Source of the DNA: Monosiga brevicollis MX1
Taxonomy: Eukaryota > Opisthokonta > Choanoflagellata > Craspedida > Salpingoecidae
Reading direction: 5' to 3'
Length of the DNA stretch: 12,883 nucleotides
Assembly: GCF_000002865.3 (NCBI RefSeq)
Contig: NW_001865086.1
Location: 18,649-31,531, forward strand
Every line of letters starts with the position of its first letter. The first letter of the stretch is position 1. The notes beneath the pieces were generated by a model that saw only the letters and a program-made list of their open reading frames with translations, did not search any database and was not told the DNA's origin. Position numbers and translations under genes: made by a program. Positions 1 to 8,648 of the stretch are shown in pieces.

Positions 1-62
1 TGATAAACACGCCAGCCAACCCCTCTCCTCCATGTTCGACCTCCCCCGCTTTCACCCCCCAT

Positions 63-90
63 GCACGCACGCACGCACGCACGCACGCAC
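63..90. repeat. (GCAC)7 microsatellite
   Basis: Seven perfect copies of gcac, directly followed by the T-rich tract. It sits in the presumed intron or upstream DNA before the first visible kinase exon. Confidence 0.95.
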
Positions 91-143
91 CTTTTTTTTT
101 TTTTTTTTCTTGACTTTTTTTTTTTTGTTTTTTGTTTTTTTTT
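91..143. repeat. Interrupted poly-T tract, probable splice-site polypyrimidine tract
   Basis: Several T runs of 7-18 interrupted by single C, G or A bases. It lies 30-80 nt before the acceptor ccggcag at 174, so it probably belongs to the intron ending there. The first 60 nt of the window hold no feature I can support. Confidence 0.7.
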
Positions 144-174
144 CCAATTTAAACTCATGCACGCCCGCCGGCAG

Positions 175-903
175 ACCGAATCATGTTATTGACACGCTCG
201 AGCTACCCGACGCACACGATTACGGCTTTAAACTTTTGTGCAACTGCCTCGCAATGCTCCAAACCAACGGCGGCTTTGCAGACCCTACCCGCCGACCTGA
301 GCTGCTCAAGCATCATTTTTACAACTTGACTTTCGTCGACCTCTTTGCCGTCGTTTACGCCGGCTTTATCTTGGAGGTACATGCCTCCCCACAACAAGCG
401 ACCAAAGGGAAACATGGCCATATTAGACGAGCCTACATCGCGAACACACACACACACACACCCCTCCTCTGCCTTTTCCTCCAATCACAACGCCTCACCA
501 TTGGCTGGCTCCGTATGTTGCGGGGCCCATTGCTTTATCAGGTGCAAGAAGTCATGTCGATTGGTTCGGATGCCTTCCGCGACCGAGTAGCGGCGCTGAC
601 CGTTGGTGCGCCATGTGCTCATGCCCGTGTCGTTATGCCCTGTCCCTCGGCCGTGCCCCAGACCTTGACTCTCTCACCCAATTGGCTTACTCGCAGACGA
701 ACTCCAGAAGCAGCTTGAAAAGCCAAAGCAAGACACTTGTGCCGCCGATGACGGCTTTGAGGTATGCGCTTCTCAACCCTTGCCAAAGCTCCCCTCTGCT
801 CGCTCAACTCAACACAAACACACAATCGCCGTCATGTTTTTCTCAGGTCTTGAACGTGCCAGCTCCCGAAGAGGCCCCAAAAAACCGCGCTCCTACAACC
901 AAG
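175..903 (+). other. Unrecognised N-terminal segment of the kinase
   Basis: The four exons 175-376, 542-605, 697-761 and 847-903 join to about 129 residues. The first is helical and hydrophobic, with a Cys pair (LLCNCLAML) and aromatic-rich text (NLTFVDLFAVVYAGF). The third and fourth are charged, with KQLEKPKQ and a Pro/Glu/Lys stretch that looks like a linker into the zinc finger. I do not recognise a domain. It could be the end of a larger helical domain that starts outside the window. Confidence 0.6.
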
Positions 904-3900
904 GTACCAGCCCAGCCCCATGCTTCCCATAAACAACTCAAGACGTCTGCCTGAATACAATCTCCCTGACCATGGGTTTGAATCGTCTGGTCAGTCATGT
1001 CACAGTTGCCACGAGCAACTCGAGATTATTGGCGGCCACCACACGTGCCGCTCCTGCAACGCATCCCTCTGCCAGGGTTGCACACGATACATTCAGCTTG
1101 ACCGGGCTTTTGCCGAGGTAAGAGCGAGTCAACCATCACGCACACGCTCAACCAGCGCCGGTTCTCCCAACATAACGCCTTACAACCCTCATACCCGACG
1201 CCGTGTGCTCTTGTTTTCCCCGCAGCAATTGGAAAACGATGTCGGTATTCCCTTTTTCACGCGATATTTCACCTATGCCCGCCGTGCCATTTTTGAGAAG
1301 ACCACTCGCGTCAAAAAAACGCCCATTTGTGACCGCTGCAAGTCCATCCTTGATCAAGGTGGGTCACTTTTCATCTTTTTGTTAGGGGCAGGGGGGGGCC
1401 GTGTTTCCTGCTTTGTTTCTTGCTTTTTGTGAACGTGTGGCGACAGGCCACTGGGCTAGGCCAACTCACTGCGTTTGGGCTCGGCCGATCTGGTAGGTCC
1501 ACGAGCAGAGGAGCAGGTTCTCGAGGCAGCCACCACGTTTCGGTTGGCGCTTTTGCCGCTTGAAGACCTCATTTTTCTCCAGGAAGTAGACAGTACCTGG
1601 CGTCAAGCTGCAGAGCAGTGCATCCAACAGCTGCTGACCGTGAACTATCGCCTCCTTTCTGCCCACGGCCCCGAGGTTGGTTTGAGCTGGCCGAAACCCA
1701 TCCAGCCCCACCAAACCCATCGTTGCGTTCCCGCCCTGCCCTGCCCCCTCCTCCCTCGCCAAATATTTTTAAAAAAACTGACATCGCGCCCATATGCTGC
1801 TTTAGGATTTCTCGTGCGAAGAGCGCCAGCTTCTGATGAGAAATCGCTTTTATTTGCGTGGACACCCGGAATGGATGGCAACATTGGTATGACCATGTTG
1901 TATCACTTTTGGTTCCATTCAACATTGTCCTCATTGTGCCTTACTGCTTTAAATCTTCGCACCCCTCCCCAGCTTCGCGCATTCGCCAATTGCACGGCCC
2001 GACAGGAAAAGACGCTCCTCGATCTCATCAATATGACGCCAGAGGAGGCAATGACACAGATCACCGGCCATTTCGGCCAGTCTCCTTCCAATGTGACGTG
2101 TGACCATTTGGGCTGCCAAGAGTATGTCACGTGCTCGGTTCCTGCTTTCTGTGCAAATTATTGACTCACCGGGCTCGCAATCTCTCACTTGCACATACCA
2201 CGCATCTCTCAGGCGCTGTCATGACCTTATGTCAGATTACGGCCAATTACTGCCCCCAACAATGGCCTTGACGCTTTTAAGTCCACTTGTGGGAATGACC
2301 AGCCCAACTTTTCGCCATTATTGTCTCGAGTCACTCAAGTCGTTCTGGAATGCTGAAATGGGCCGCCATATCCTTACCCAGCTCGAGGCTATTCTCATGG
2401 TGCGCGGGAATGCAGACGAATTTCCTCCCATCTGGGCATTGCTTTTGGATTGGGCAGAAGAGCTGGAGGTTTGTGCACATACCCCATCCGTGTGGGCGGT
2501 GTTATGGATTTGATATCACAGTCACTTGTCATACCTCATCACCGCGCTGTTCACCGGGCATGGCAGTCCTTTCGAACCGATCTCTATTGGCTGCTGCAGT
2601 GCATGCTGGGTGAGCCAAGAAACACATCACGAGCCTTGCGCATGCTGTTGGACCTTTGCGGTAAAATGAGCTGCGTGTATAGTCCCAACTATGGCCATCT
2701 GTCAACTGAGAATATGACTCGGCCTTTGACATGGGCGGCCAATGTCCGGGAAGTCACTCGTGCTGGACTTGTCTATGGAGCCGGTGCTGCTGGCTCGGGC
2801 AGCATCGCGCGAATGCGACAGAAAATCAATGAACGTGCGTGCGCGTTGAAGCATAACAGGGAATGGCTCGGATTCCCTACTTGGTCTTCGTGCTTTCGTC
2901 AAAGAACTGACTCTCGCACATGCTTCACCTTTCTGCTTAGAGCTGCAAGATGGGCTGTACACGGTTCCGATACCGCTCCCCTATGATCCCAACCAGCTAC
3001 TCGGCGCCATCCACGCCGATGATATTCTGGTACGGGCTCTTGCTCTCGCCATGCCCGGCACCGCCCGTCGTGACAAAGCTCATCCGGTTGTACCCCCTTT
3101 GCCCTTCCAATTTGTTGTGTGCCACGACAGTGCCCTGGGGGGGTCAAGGGCATGGTTCGCTTCAAATTTGATGTCGAGCCGAACCACGTGGTGCTGTCCA
3201 CGCCCTCCTCGCGTTGCACCACTGCCACTACCCGCAGCCCAGCCTCGCGGCCTTGGCTGGATGACAGGCCCATCCCCGTCTTTTCACTTGCGGATGCTTC
3301 GCCCGGCATGAGAGGTGCTGCAGTTCATCGACCAGTAGCGACCAGCCGACTTGATCTGGAGGACGAGGAGGATCCGACATCCATGGTCCATAGCTTCATT
3401 GCGCGCTCCGCCAACGAGTTGCAAAAGACGTTAGAGGACGTCAACGCGAAGCAACAGATCCGCCAAGACCGCTTAAAGGCTGAAATGACCGCGTCCTTGC
3501 TCGAAGCCATCGAGGATGGTGGTTCTGATTCCGGCAGTGACTTTGAGGACTGCAACTTGGAGGACTTGGTGGAAAACACCGTGTCTACGACACCAGTCGC
3601 TTGTCCCCGAGGCTCGCGAGATGCAACCCCAACTGGTGAAGCTGAGTGTAACAACGCGCCCACTCCTTCGAAATCAAGCCCTGCACCGACAACGCCCCAT
3701 CTGATTGAGGGCAAGGACGGTACTGCAAGCGAGGTACCCGCGAGCAACCTGCGGGCCGTGTCAGAACCCGAACACAGGCCGGGCAGTTCGCTTCCAAGCC
3801 ATCCCCAACCCCCAGTGACGCCGCCTGTGCCCTTGTTGCTCGAGAGGAGCGCGGTCTCTTATAGCAGCCCGGCCAGCTTGGAATCTCGCTCTTGGCGGGA

Positions 3901-5467
3901 CCGTGCCGACTCCCGCACCTCGCAGGGGTCCCTCTTTTCCCGTGCCGACTCTGACGTTCGCCTCAACGAGGATCGATCGACTTGCTTCCTGGCTTACAAG
4001 CCAGACGATGTCCGAATCGATGATACGGTCATGCGTACCATTCGGCTCGTTGTGGAGCTGCTGCGAACCGACAAACGATTTGATGTCAAGGACTTTGATG
4101 ACGACGACATTGTTACTTATGGTGTGACACCCACCTCGAGTGAGGATGGTTTTGTCGAGTGGATTGACAATGCCAAGACTTTGGGATCACTCATGGCTGA
4201 AGACCAGTATGTCTTGTCCGCGATGGGACATGCCCATTTTTGACAGCAAGCCACTGACCTTGCGCTCATCTCCTAACTTCTGGTGTCGCGGTGTGTTGTG
4301 TGTGTCGTCTAGGGGATATGCCTTTCATACTTTTCGACATCACGACCCGAACACTGTGAGTCGTCATTCTGGCCAATGGCCCAACGCCTCGGCTTGTGCA
4401 ATGGCACATCGTGTGCGCGCCGTGCTTGGGAACCGACCAAGCGCTGACAGACTGGTCTTTCGTGACTCTAGGCCGTGGGGCTGCTGAAACGCCGCCTGTG
4501 GAACAGCTTGGCCGTGTACGCTGCGTTGACCTACATTCTGGGTCTCGGAGATCGACACGGCGATAACATTCTCATGACTCGGGTATGCTGTTGGCGCTGC
4601 AGATGCTGGTAGCACATTTGTCATGCAACGCTCACATCTGCTATCTACGTCGTGTGCTCTATCCTGGGCCATGTCCCCGCATTGGATGGAAACTGAATGA
4701 TGTAGACTGGCAAGGTGTTCCATGTCGATTTTGGCTATGTGTTGGGAGCGGATCCCAAGCCTTGGCTGCGGTACGTTTGTCTAGTCTGAGCACGAATTTT
4801 TGCCCATTTTATTCTTTTGTTCTGGGCGCGGCTCACGTTTGCTGCAAGTACAGCCTGTCAGTGGCGGTGACAAAGAAGCTGCTGTGTGCCACGGGTGGGG
4901 CGGAAGTTCAGCAGGAATTTCTGGAATTGGCGGGCGACGTGTATGTGGCCATTCGGCGACATCGCCACGTCATCATGGCTCAAATGCTCGCCCTCACTCT
5001 AAAGCAGCCCACCATCAACTCGCTACCTACGGCGACGTTGATTGACCGCCACTTTGCAGAGCGACTTATGCCCTATGCCTCTGAAACCGAGGTGTGTGTA
5101 TAACGGAAATGGCACTTTTCACAGGGGTGCTTCTTGCGTTTGACAAATTTGCTCCTGGGTGCTGGCAGGCTCGCGACAAATATCTCCAAATTTTTCGGAA
5201 TGAGACGGAAAGCGCATCTGCCCAGCTCCGTGAGTGGACTGTCATAGCATACTCGGCTGTTTTACGCCACCCGCACTTTGCTGTTCCTCATCCGGCTGCT
5301 CTCCTCACGAATGATGTTTTTGACGATAACTCCTTTCCATCACATCATTTGGCACAGTCGAGGTCACGCGGGGCTTTGGTCAAAGCTGTCGCTCGTTTTT
5401 TCACACGGCCATGCGCAACGCTGCCGCCTATGTGGAAACGCTTGGAAAAGCACCGTCGGCAAACTGA
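175..5467 (+). CDS. Class III-like phosphoinositide 3-kinase with FYVE-like zinc finger (5' partial, spliced)
   Basis: Predicted lipid kinase that phosphorylates the 3-position of phosphatidylinositol, probably on endosomal membranes. Exons: 175-376, 542-605, 697-761, 847-903, 995-1117, 1226-1358, 1509-1675, 1806-1886, 1973-2121, 2213-2468, 2522-2783 (end uncertain), 2860-4206, 4313-4355, 4472-4582, 4706-4770, 4854-5091, 5169-5229, 5358-5467 (TGA). All joins have GT/AG borders and matching phase. The first visible exon starts in phase 2, so the start codon lies upstream. Order: unrecognised region, zinc finger, PIK helical region, kinase domain with GLGDRHGDN and HVDFGYVLGADPKP, then an amphipathic C-terminal end as in Vps34. 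The activation loop DPKP resembles class III rather than class I or II. No C2 domain is visible in the window. Odd points are a large N-lobe insertion and a one-base frame break at 3137-3143. Kinase family is sure; class assignment and exact exon borders near 1509 and 2784 are less so. Confidence 0.85.
444..460. repeat. (AC)n microsatellite in kinase intron
   Basis: Eight to nine uninterrupted AC units inside the intron 377-541. Confidence 0.95.
995..1358 (+). other. FYVE-like zinc finger of the kinase (degenerate)
   Basis: Exons 995-1117 and 1226-1358 encode four CxxC pairs: CHSC, CRSC, CQGC and CDRC, the eight-Cys cross-brace pattern of FYVE/RING-like fingers. The centre reads GGHHTCRSCN, close to the FYVE signature R(R/K)HHCRxCG, but the leading basic residues are Gly and a Thr is inserted before the Cys. 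The gap between the third and fourth pairs is about 45 residues, much longer than the roughly 15-20 usual in FYVE domains. Canonical FYVE fingers bind PI3P through the basic motif, so PI3P binding here is doubtful. It could be another treble-clef finger. Confidence 0.6.
1973..2783 (+). other. PIK helical (accessory) region of the kinase
   Basis: Exons 1973-2121, 2213-2468 and 2522-2783 encode an alpha-helical stretch with the feel of the PIK domain that packs against the PI3K catalytic core. It has a leucine-rich turn (MALTLLSPLVG), an FRHYCLESL helix, and a TDLYWLLQCML segment matching the LYWYVIVECE position of Vps34. Sequence similarity is low, so the assignment rests on order and helix pattern rather than conserved residues. 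Confidence 0.55.
2784..2859 (+). other. Probable intron with uncertain 5' splice site
   Basis: The kinase frame changes between the LYWLLQCML exon and the exon starting at 2860 (acceptor cataacag). Three phase-1 donors would fit: 2610 (gtgagc, 250 nt intron), 2784 (gtgctg, 76 nt intron) and 2835 (gtgcgt, 25 nt, too short). The best consensus donor is 2610. However, 2610-2783 is open in frame and supplies residues expected in this part of Vps34-like kinases, so I prefer 2784. Both forms could exist as splice variants. Confidence 0.4.
3137..3143 (+). other. G7 homopolymer at a frame break in the kinase N-lobe
   Basis: Upstream the kinase reads ...FQFVVCHDSALGG; downstream the frame that reads VKGMVRFKFDVEP and everything to the conserved lysine is offset by one base. 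Adding one G to the run would join the two frames without losing a residue. Possible causes are a base-call or assembly error, a real frameshift mutation, or an unusual splice. A GT...AG pair at 3030-3130 (101 nt) would also restore frame but would delete N-lobe sequence that aligns with Vps34. Confidence 0.7.
3165..3970 (+). other. About 265-residue low-complexity insertion in the kinase N-lobe
   Basis: The insertion lies between the second N-lobe strand (MVRFKFDVEP) and the strand bearing the presumed ATP-contacting lysine (FLAYKPDD, Lys codon 3998-4000), which are nearly adjacent in Vps34. It begins with an acidic helix (LDLEDEEDP), continues with a charged coiled-coil-like stretch (LQKTLEDVNAKQQIRQDRLK), then an acidic CK2-type cluster (DGGSDSGSDFED), a Pro/Ser/Thr-rich region, and an Arg/Ser-rich end with RDRADS (RxRxxS) and SRADS. 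It is fully open for over 800 nt in a genome dense with stops in its introns, so it is likely exonic. It is probably disordered and regulatory. Confidence 0.6.
3971..5467 (+). other. PI3/4-kinase catalytic core exons
   Basis: The core begins with CFLAYKPDDVRIDD, the counterpart of VIFKHGDDLRQD in Vps34. The hinge and helix region ends with GFVEWIDNAKTLGSL, matching HGFMQFIQSVPVAEVL. Exon 4472-4582 carries GLGDRHGDN, with catalytic Asp at 4550-4552 and metal-binding Asn at 4565-4567. Exon 4706-4770 carries the DFG Asp at 4727-4729 and DPKPWL of the activation loop. Exons 4854-5091, 5169-5229 and 5358-5467 form the C-lobe helices, ending KAPSAN and TGA. Vps34 has Leu where this protein has Gly in DRHGDN. 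All required catalytic residues are present, so the enzyme should be active if the frame break is not real. Confidence 0.88.
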
Positions 5468-5889
5468 CATGCGCGCTGGCTCTTCCGAGTCGTTGGACAC
5501 GGGCACAAGCTCCCTCCTGTCCCGCGCTCAATACTTGAAGGTTTTTGGTGTTGCCTTCTTGCCATGGAAACGTAGCTCGTCGGACAAATGTTTCCCAAAG
5601 TGCTGTGCGCCTTCTTTGCGTGGATCACCGCCCCTCCCGCTGGCCATTGATTGTTGAGTGTTGATTGATTATTGATCGGTTGTCGTTGTCCTTGTTCCCG
5701 TCGTTGTTGTTGTTGTTAACTAGTGACGGATGCACATCAACTTATACATGTGCCATCTTGTCTTCATTTGCCCCCTCGCTGGTCTCGAGCCAATCTGTGT
5801 CTCCCGTCCCTGTTGCTTTCGCGTGTAACCCGTTTTTCTTTTCTTCCTTCAACGCCTTGAAATTTGGTGTTGGTAATCGACTGCGTCGC

Positions 5890-5939
5890 CTCTCTCTCTC
5901 TCCCTCGCTCCCTCTCTCTCTCTCCCTCTCCCTCTCTCC
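5890..5939. repeat. CT-rich tract in the ACP upstream region
   Basis: About 50 nt of (CT)n with ccc and gct interruptions, ending in ctccag. It lies 200 nt upstream of the ACP start. It may be a promoter pyrimidine tract or an intron end; the sequence does not decide. Confidence 0.85.
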
Positions 5940-6063
5940 AGCCGAGCCCCTGAGGCCTCCGCTTGAAAGACTTCCGTTCTTCTCAACCGCCTCGCCGTCG
6001 TTGTGAGTAGCGAGAGCGACTTGGTGCCTGCGCTCGACACCAGTGACCGGGTTAAGCTATGAA

Positions 6064-6120
6064 ATGACGATGTGTTCAAAACAGATGTTTGAAACAGCAT
6101 TTGGTACCAACACCTGTTGA
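6064..6120 (+). promoter_or_regulatory. Upstream ORF in the ACP leader
   Basis: ATG at 6064 opens 18 codons closed by TGA at 6118-6120. Internal ATGs occur at 6070 and 6085, and a two-codon ATG-AAA-TGA lies at 6059-6067. The uORF is in the same frame as the ACP and stops seven codons before its ATG, so reinitiation or leaky scanning would be needed. The stop also rules out an N-terminal extension in unspliced mRNA. Peptide conservation is unknown. Confidence 0.5.
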
Positions 6121-6138
6121 GAACGATCCACTATCACG

Positions 6139-7166
6139 ATGGCGGCGACCATGTTGATGAACCGCGCGATGGCAGCCGCAATGGCTGCGCGTACGACGCC
6201 TGCCCTGGCCGCCCGCTTTGGGGCTCTGGCTCAGACGCCTGCTCGTGTTGCCGTGCCGGCTTTTGTTCGGTAGGTGCATTCCCTGCTTTTGGTTCACGAA
6301 CACGAGAAGGGCGGGGGGGAAGAGAGATGTGAGGGCCAGCGAGCGAGTGGCTCAAGGGCAGCGGCCAGCGCTTGGCCTCGGTCCGGAGTCCTGCGGTGTT
6401 GACGCCTCTAAAAAAAATTGGCACCTCTTTTCCTTTGCTGCCTCTGCTGTGCTGCTGTTCTCATGCCTTCCGTGGGAGGAAACCAAACACTCACTGCTTG
6501 TCTCTCTTCTCTCTTCTCCTTCCCCTCACTTGTTAGTGCGTACGGCGGTGGTGCTGCTGTTCCAACCCAGAAGGAGGTGAGACTTGCGATGCTGAAAGCT
6601 GAAAGACTCTTGGCATTGAACGCTCTTTTCTTTCGTGTTTGTCTGTGTGCTCCAAGAACATCATCCCGGTGACACGGGTTCGGGCACGGTCTGGCCCAAT
6701 GCCAGAAGACAGTTGTCTCACTGGTCTCGCTCCGTGCGCATCATCCTGCAGCTCGAGGAGCGTTTCCAATCAATCTTCAGGCTATACGACAAGATTGACG
6801 AGAGCAAGGTATGGCGGATGGGCAGCGCAGCGCGCTCGAGCAAATTTCTGCCTGGTGCTGAAACTCAGCTCGCTTTTTGTTGCATTGCTCCCCCATGTAG
6901 CTCACGGCCCAGGCACACTTTGTCAATGACTTGGGCTTGGACAGCCTGGACGTTGTCGAGGTTATCTCTGTCTTTGAGGAAGATCTTTGTGCGTGGGCTT
7001 GACTCGCATTCCACTTGCTCTGTCACGTTACTCGCGTCCGATGTGCTGACCTGACCTGACCTGATGACCCATGCTTATTCCTCTAGCCTACGATCTGCCC
7101 GACACCGAGGCCCTCAACATCTTCTCGATTGAGGATGCCGCCAAGGCCTTCCTCAAGCACATGTAA
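6139..7166 (+). CDS. NDUFAB1: Mitochondrial acyl carrier protein (NDUFAB1/ACPM type)
   Basis: Carrier of acyl chains in mitochondrial type II fatty acid synthesis; in animals and fungi it is also a subunit of respiratory complex I and a partner of LYR proteins. Exons: 6139-6269, 6537-6576, 6752-6808, 6901-6988, 7087-7166, giving 131 residues. Residues 1-45 are rich in Ala, Met and Arg with no acidic residue, a clear matrix-targeting sequence. The carrier domain shows LYDKIDESKL, then FVNDLGLDSLDVVEV, where Ser91 (codon 6943-6945) in DSL takes the phosphopantetheine arm. It ends with YDLPDTEA and the last helix AAKAFLKHM. The start has A at -3 and G at +4, and an in-frame stop at 6118-6120 excludes an earlier start. 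The loop sequence before the last helix (LNIFSIED) differs from the human KLMCPQE but length is normal. Confidence 0.95.
7046..7065 (+). repeat. Four tandem CTGAY branch-point-like motifs in the last ACP intron
   Basis: CTGAC, CTGAC, CTGAC, CTGAT follow each other without spacers in the 98-nt intron 6989-7086. Their adenines lie 22-37 nt from the acceptor, the normal range for a lariat branch point. Any of the four could be used. Confidence 0.65.
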
Positions 7167-7743
7167 AGCCCTTCACTTGGCCACTGACTATTCGTCTTGT
7201 AGTGGGTCTCTTTCCCCGCTCTGGCCCTTGAGCTGGGGCGGCGTTCCGTGTGGTGTTGCCTCCCCTATTCCTGATCGAGGAGCAGGCTGTTTGCGTCTTC
7301 CGTCTTTTTTTTTCTTTCTCTACCTGGATACATTTCCTTTCCGTGGCTTAGCCACTACCTTGGCTGTTCTTGTTGCCTTGCAATTTTACTGCCAATGGTT
7401 GAACGCACCATATTGCTCTATTGCTCGAGGCTCGCGCGCACAATGAACGCACTGGTAAGGATCTCAGCACAAGGAACCCCTCACTTAAGCCCCTCACCCC
7501 TAAAGAAGGCACGTAAAAAGGAACAATACTATCGACGAGCAGTTAATTTGCAATGAGATTCAAATTCTCGATTGGGATAGGGATGATCAATCTCTAGTTT
7601 GCTGAGGTGGTCAGTCATGCTGGCTTGAGCCCGGCTCAAAACCAGAGGTGAGAAGGAGGCGTGCCCACATTGTGTTTGGCTTTGAAGCCAATTTAGTCAA
7701 CAAGGCTACACACAAACACACATACACTAAGCGTGCGACTCGC
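7167..7743. other. Convergent intergenic region (ACP and TPC 3' UTRs)
   Basis: The region holds both 3' UTRs. I see no AATAAA on either strand and no RNA gene that folds convincingly. T-rich sequence at 7305-7322 and a short CA run at 7708-7722 are the only repeats. A T-arm-like hairpin at 7554-7570 was examined and rejected as a tRNA. Confidence 0.6.
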
Positions 7744-8648
7744 TCACGAGTCACTTCGCCGACCATGGTCCTCACGGCGCAATGTACGCAGATCCAGGAG
7801 CCAGCGTGGGGAACTCGTTACTTGAGTCAAAGCATCAGCATCGTCCTCGGCACACCAACGTTCAATGTCATCGCCCCAAAGCGCCTGGTTGACATCACCG
7901 CGCGTTAGTTGGCGACGAGCCATGTAATGCATGTCGTACGTGTCGGCAAACGACACAAACGGGGCATGCCGTGCCACGCTGTTGCGCAGCTGTCGAAGCT
8001 TTCGCCAGTCTTTATCAGTGCGGGCCACGGCGCGGATCGCCACGTCGTGTGGCAGCACGAGGTGATGCACAAGCTCCGACTCGCCATCCACGCCCTCGGC
8101 GTGCACGGCTTGCGGATTGCGGTTTTCACTGCCGGCGTGCTCCGATGATACGCTGCCATCCTCGGCATCCCCGGCCATGTAGGCTTGGTGCAGGCGATAC
8201 ACCGTTGGCAAGACGCGGCGCCGGAAGAGGACGGGTGCTTCAAGGCTACTCGTCACCACCAAGACATCAGCCAGTGCCACAGGTAAAACTAGAAACTCCT
8301 GATCTTTGATCTTATGTACGTAGCCAGCGCGGAAGCGGGCAGCCACGAGGCCGTGCTCAAAGGGCTTCTGGTCGTTGGCCGAGCGGGTGACATCGAGTAG
8401 GAAGTGCTGAAACAGCAAAGACTCGTTGCGCGCGGTGAGTGCTTCGCAAGGGAAATGCACGCGCACGGTTGCTTGGCCCGAAAGGGCGCCCTTGTCCAGC
8501 AACTCTTGAAATCCTCCGGCATTACCACCGTTGCCTTCGCCATCGTCGTCTGCCTCACGACTCTTGCAAGGGTCCTGGCAAAACTCTTCCAATGCCGACG
8601 CATGCTTGTCATCAAAGGATGCAATGAGTGGATGCAGCTTAAGGAAAG
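7744..8648 (-). other. TPC C-terminal cytosolic tail exon
   Basis: About 300 residues in one exon. After the S6 continuation (LKLHPLIASF) comes an acidic Gly/Asn/Asp-rich stretch (DDDGEGNGGNAGG). A more ordered segment follows, with alternating hydrophobic residues (HLVLPHDVAI, LVLPVALADVLVV) and many His/Arg. I do not recognise a domain. Animal TPC tails are usually shorter. Confidence 0.75.

Larger units (their letters stand above)
5468..6138. other. Intergenic: kinase 3' UTR and ACP promoter/leader
   Basis: No gene is supported here, although open frames run through 5468-5657 after the kinase stop. I see no AATAAA. A (GTT)5 run lies at 5702-5717 and a CT tract at 5890-5939. A GTGAGT donor at 6003 and an acag acceptor ending at 6084 could frame an 82-nt intron in the ACP leader, which would also remove two of the upstream ATGs. 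Confidence 0.6.

Noticed and set aside
5468-5657. Continuation of an open frame past the kinase stop (ends at 5657)
   Set aside because: The phase set by the donor at 5230 and acceptor at 5358 puts the TGA at 5465-5467 in frame and gives a C-terminus like Vps34; the longer frame needs a different phase.
6658-6678. Seven-residue micro-exon in ACP (NIIPVTR)
   Set aside because: It has splice-like borders in phase 0, but joining 6576 directly to 6752 gives the normal ACP spacing (QKELEERFQ), so it is not needed.
7554-7570. T-arm-like hairpin (GAGA, TTCAAAT loop, TCTC) suggesting a tRNA
   Set aside because: The following ATTGGGA has no pairing TCCCAAT 60-70 nt upstream, and there is no D-arm/A-box or anticodon stem.
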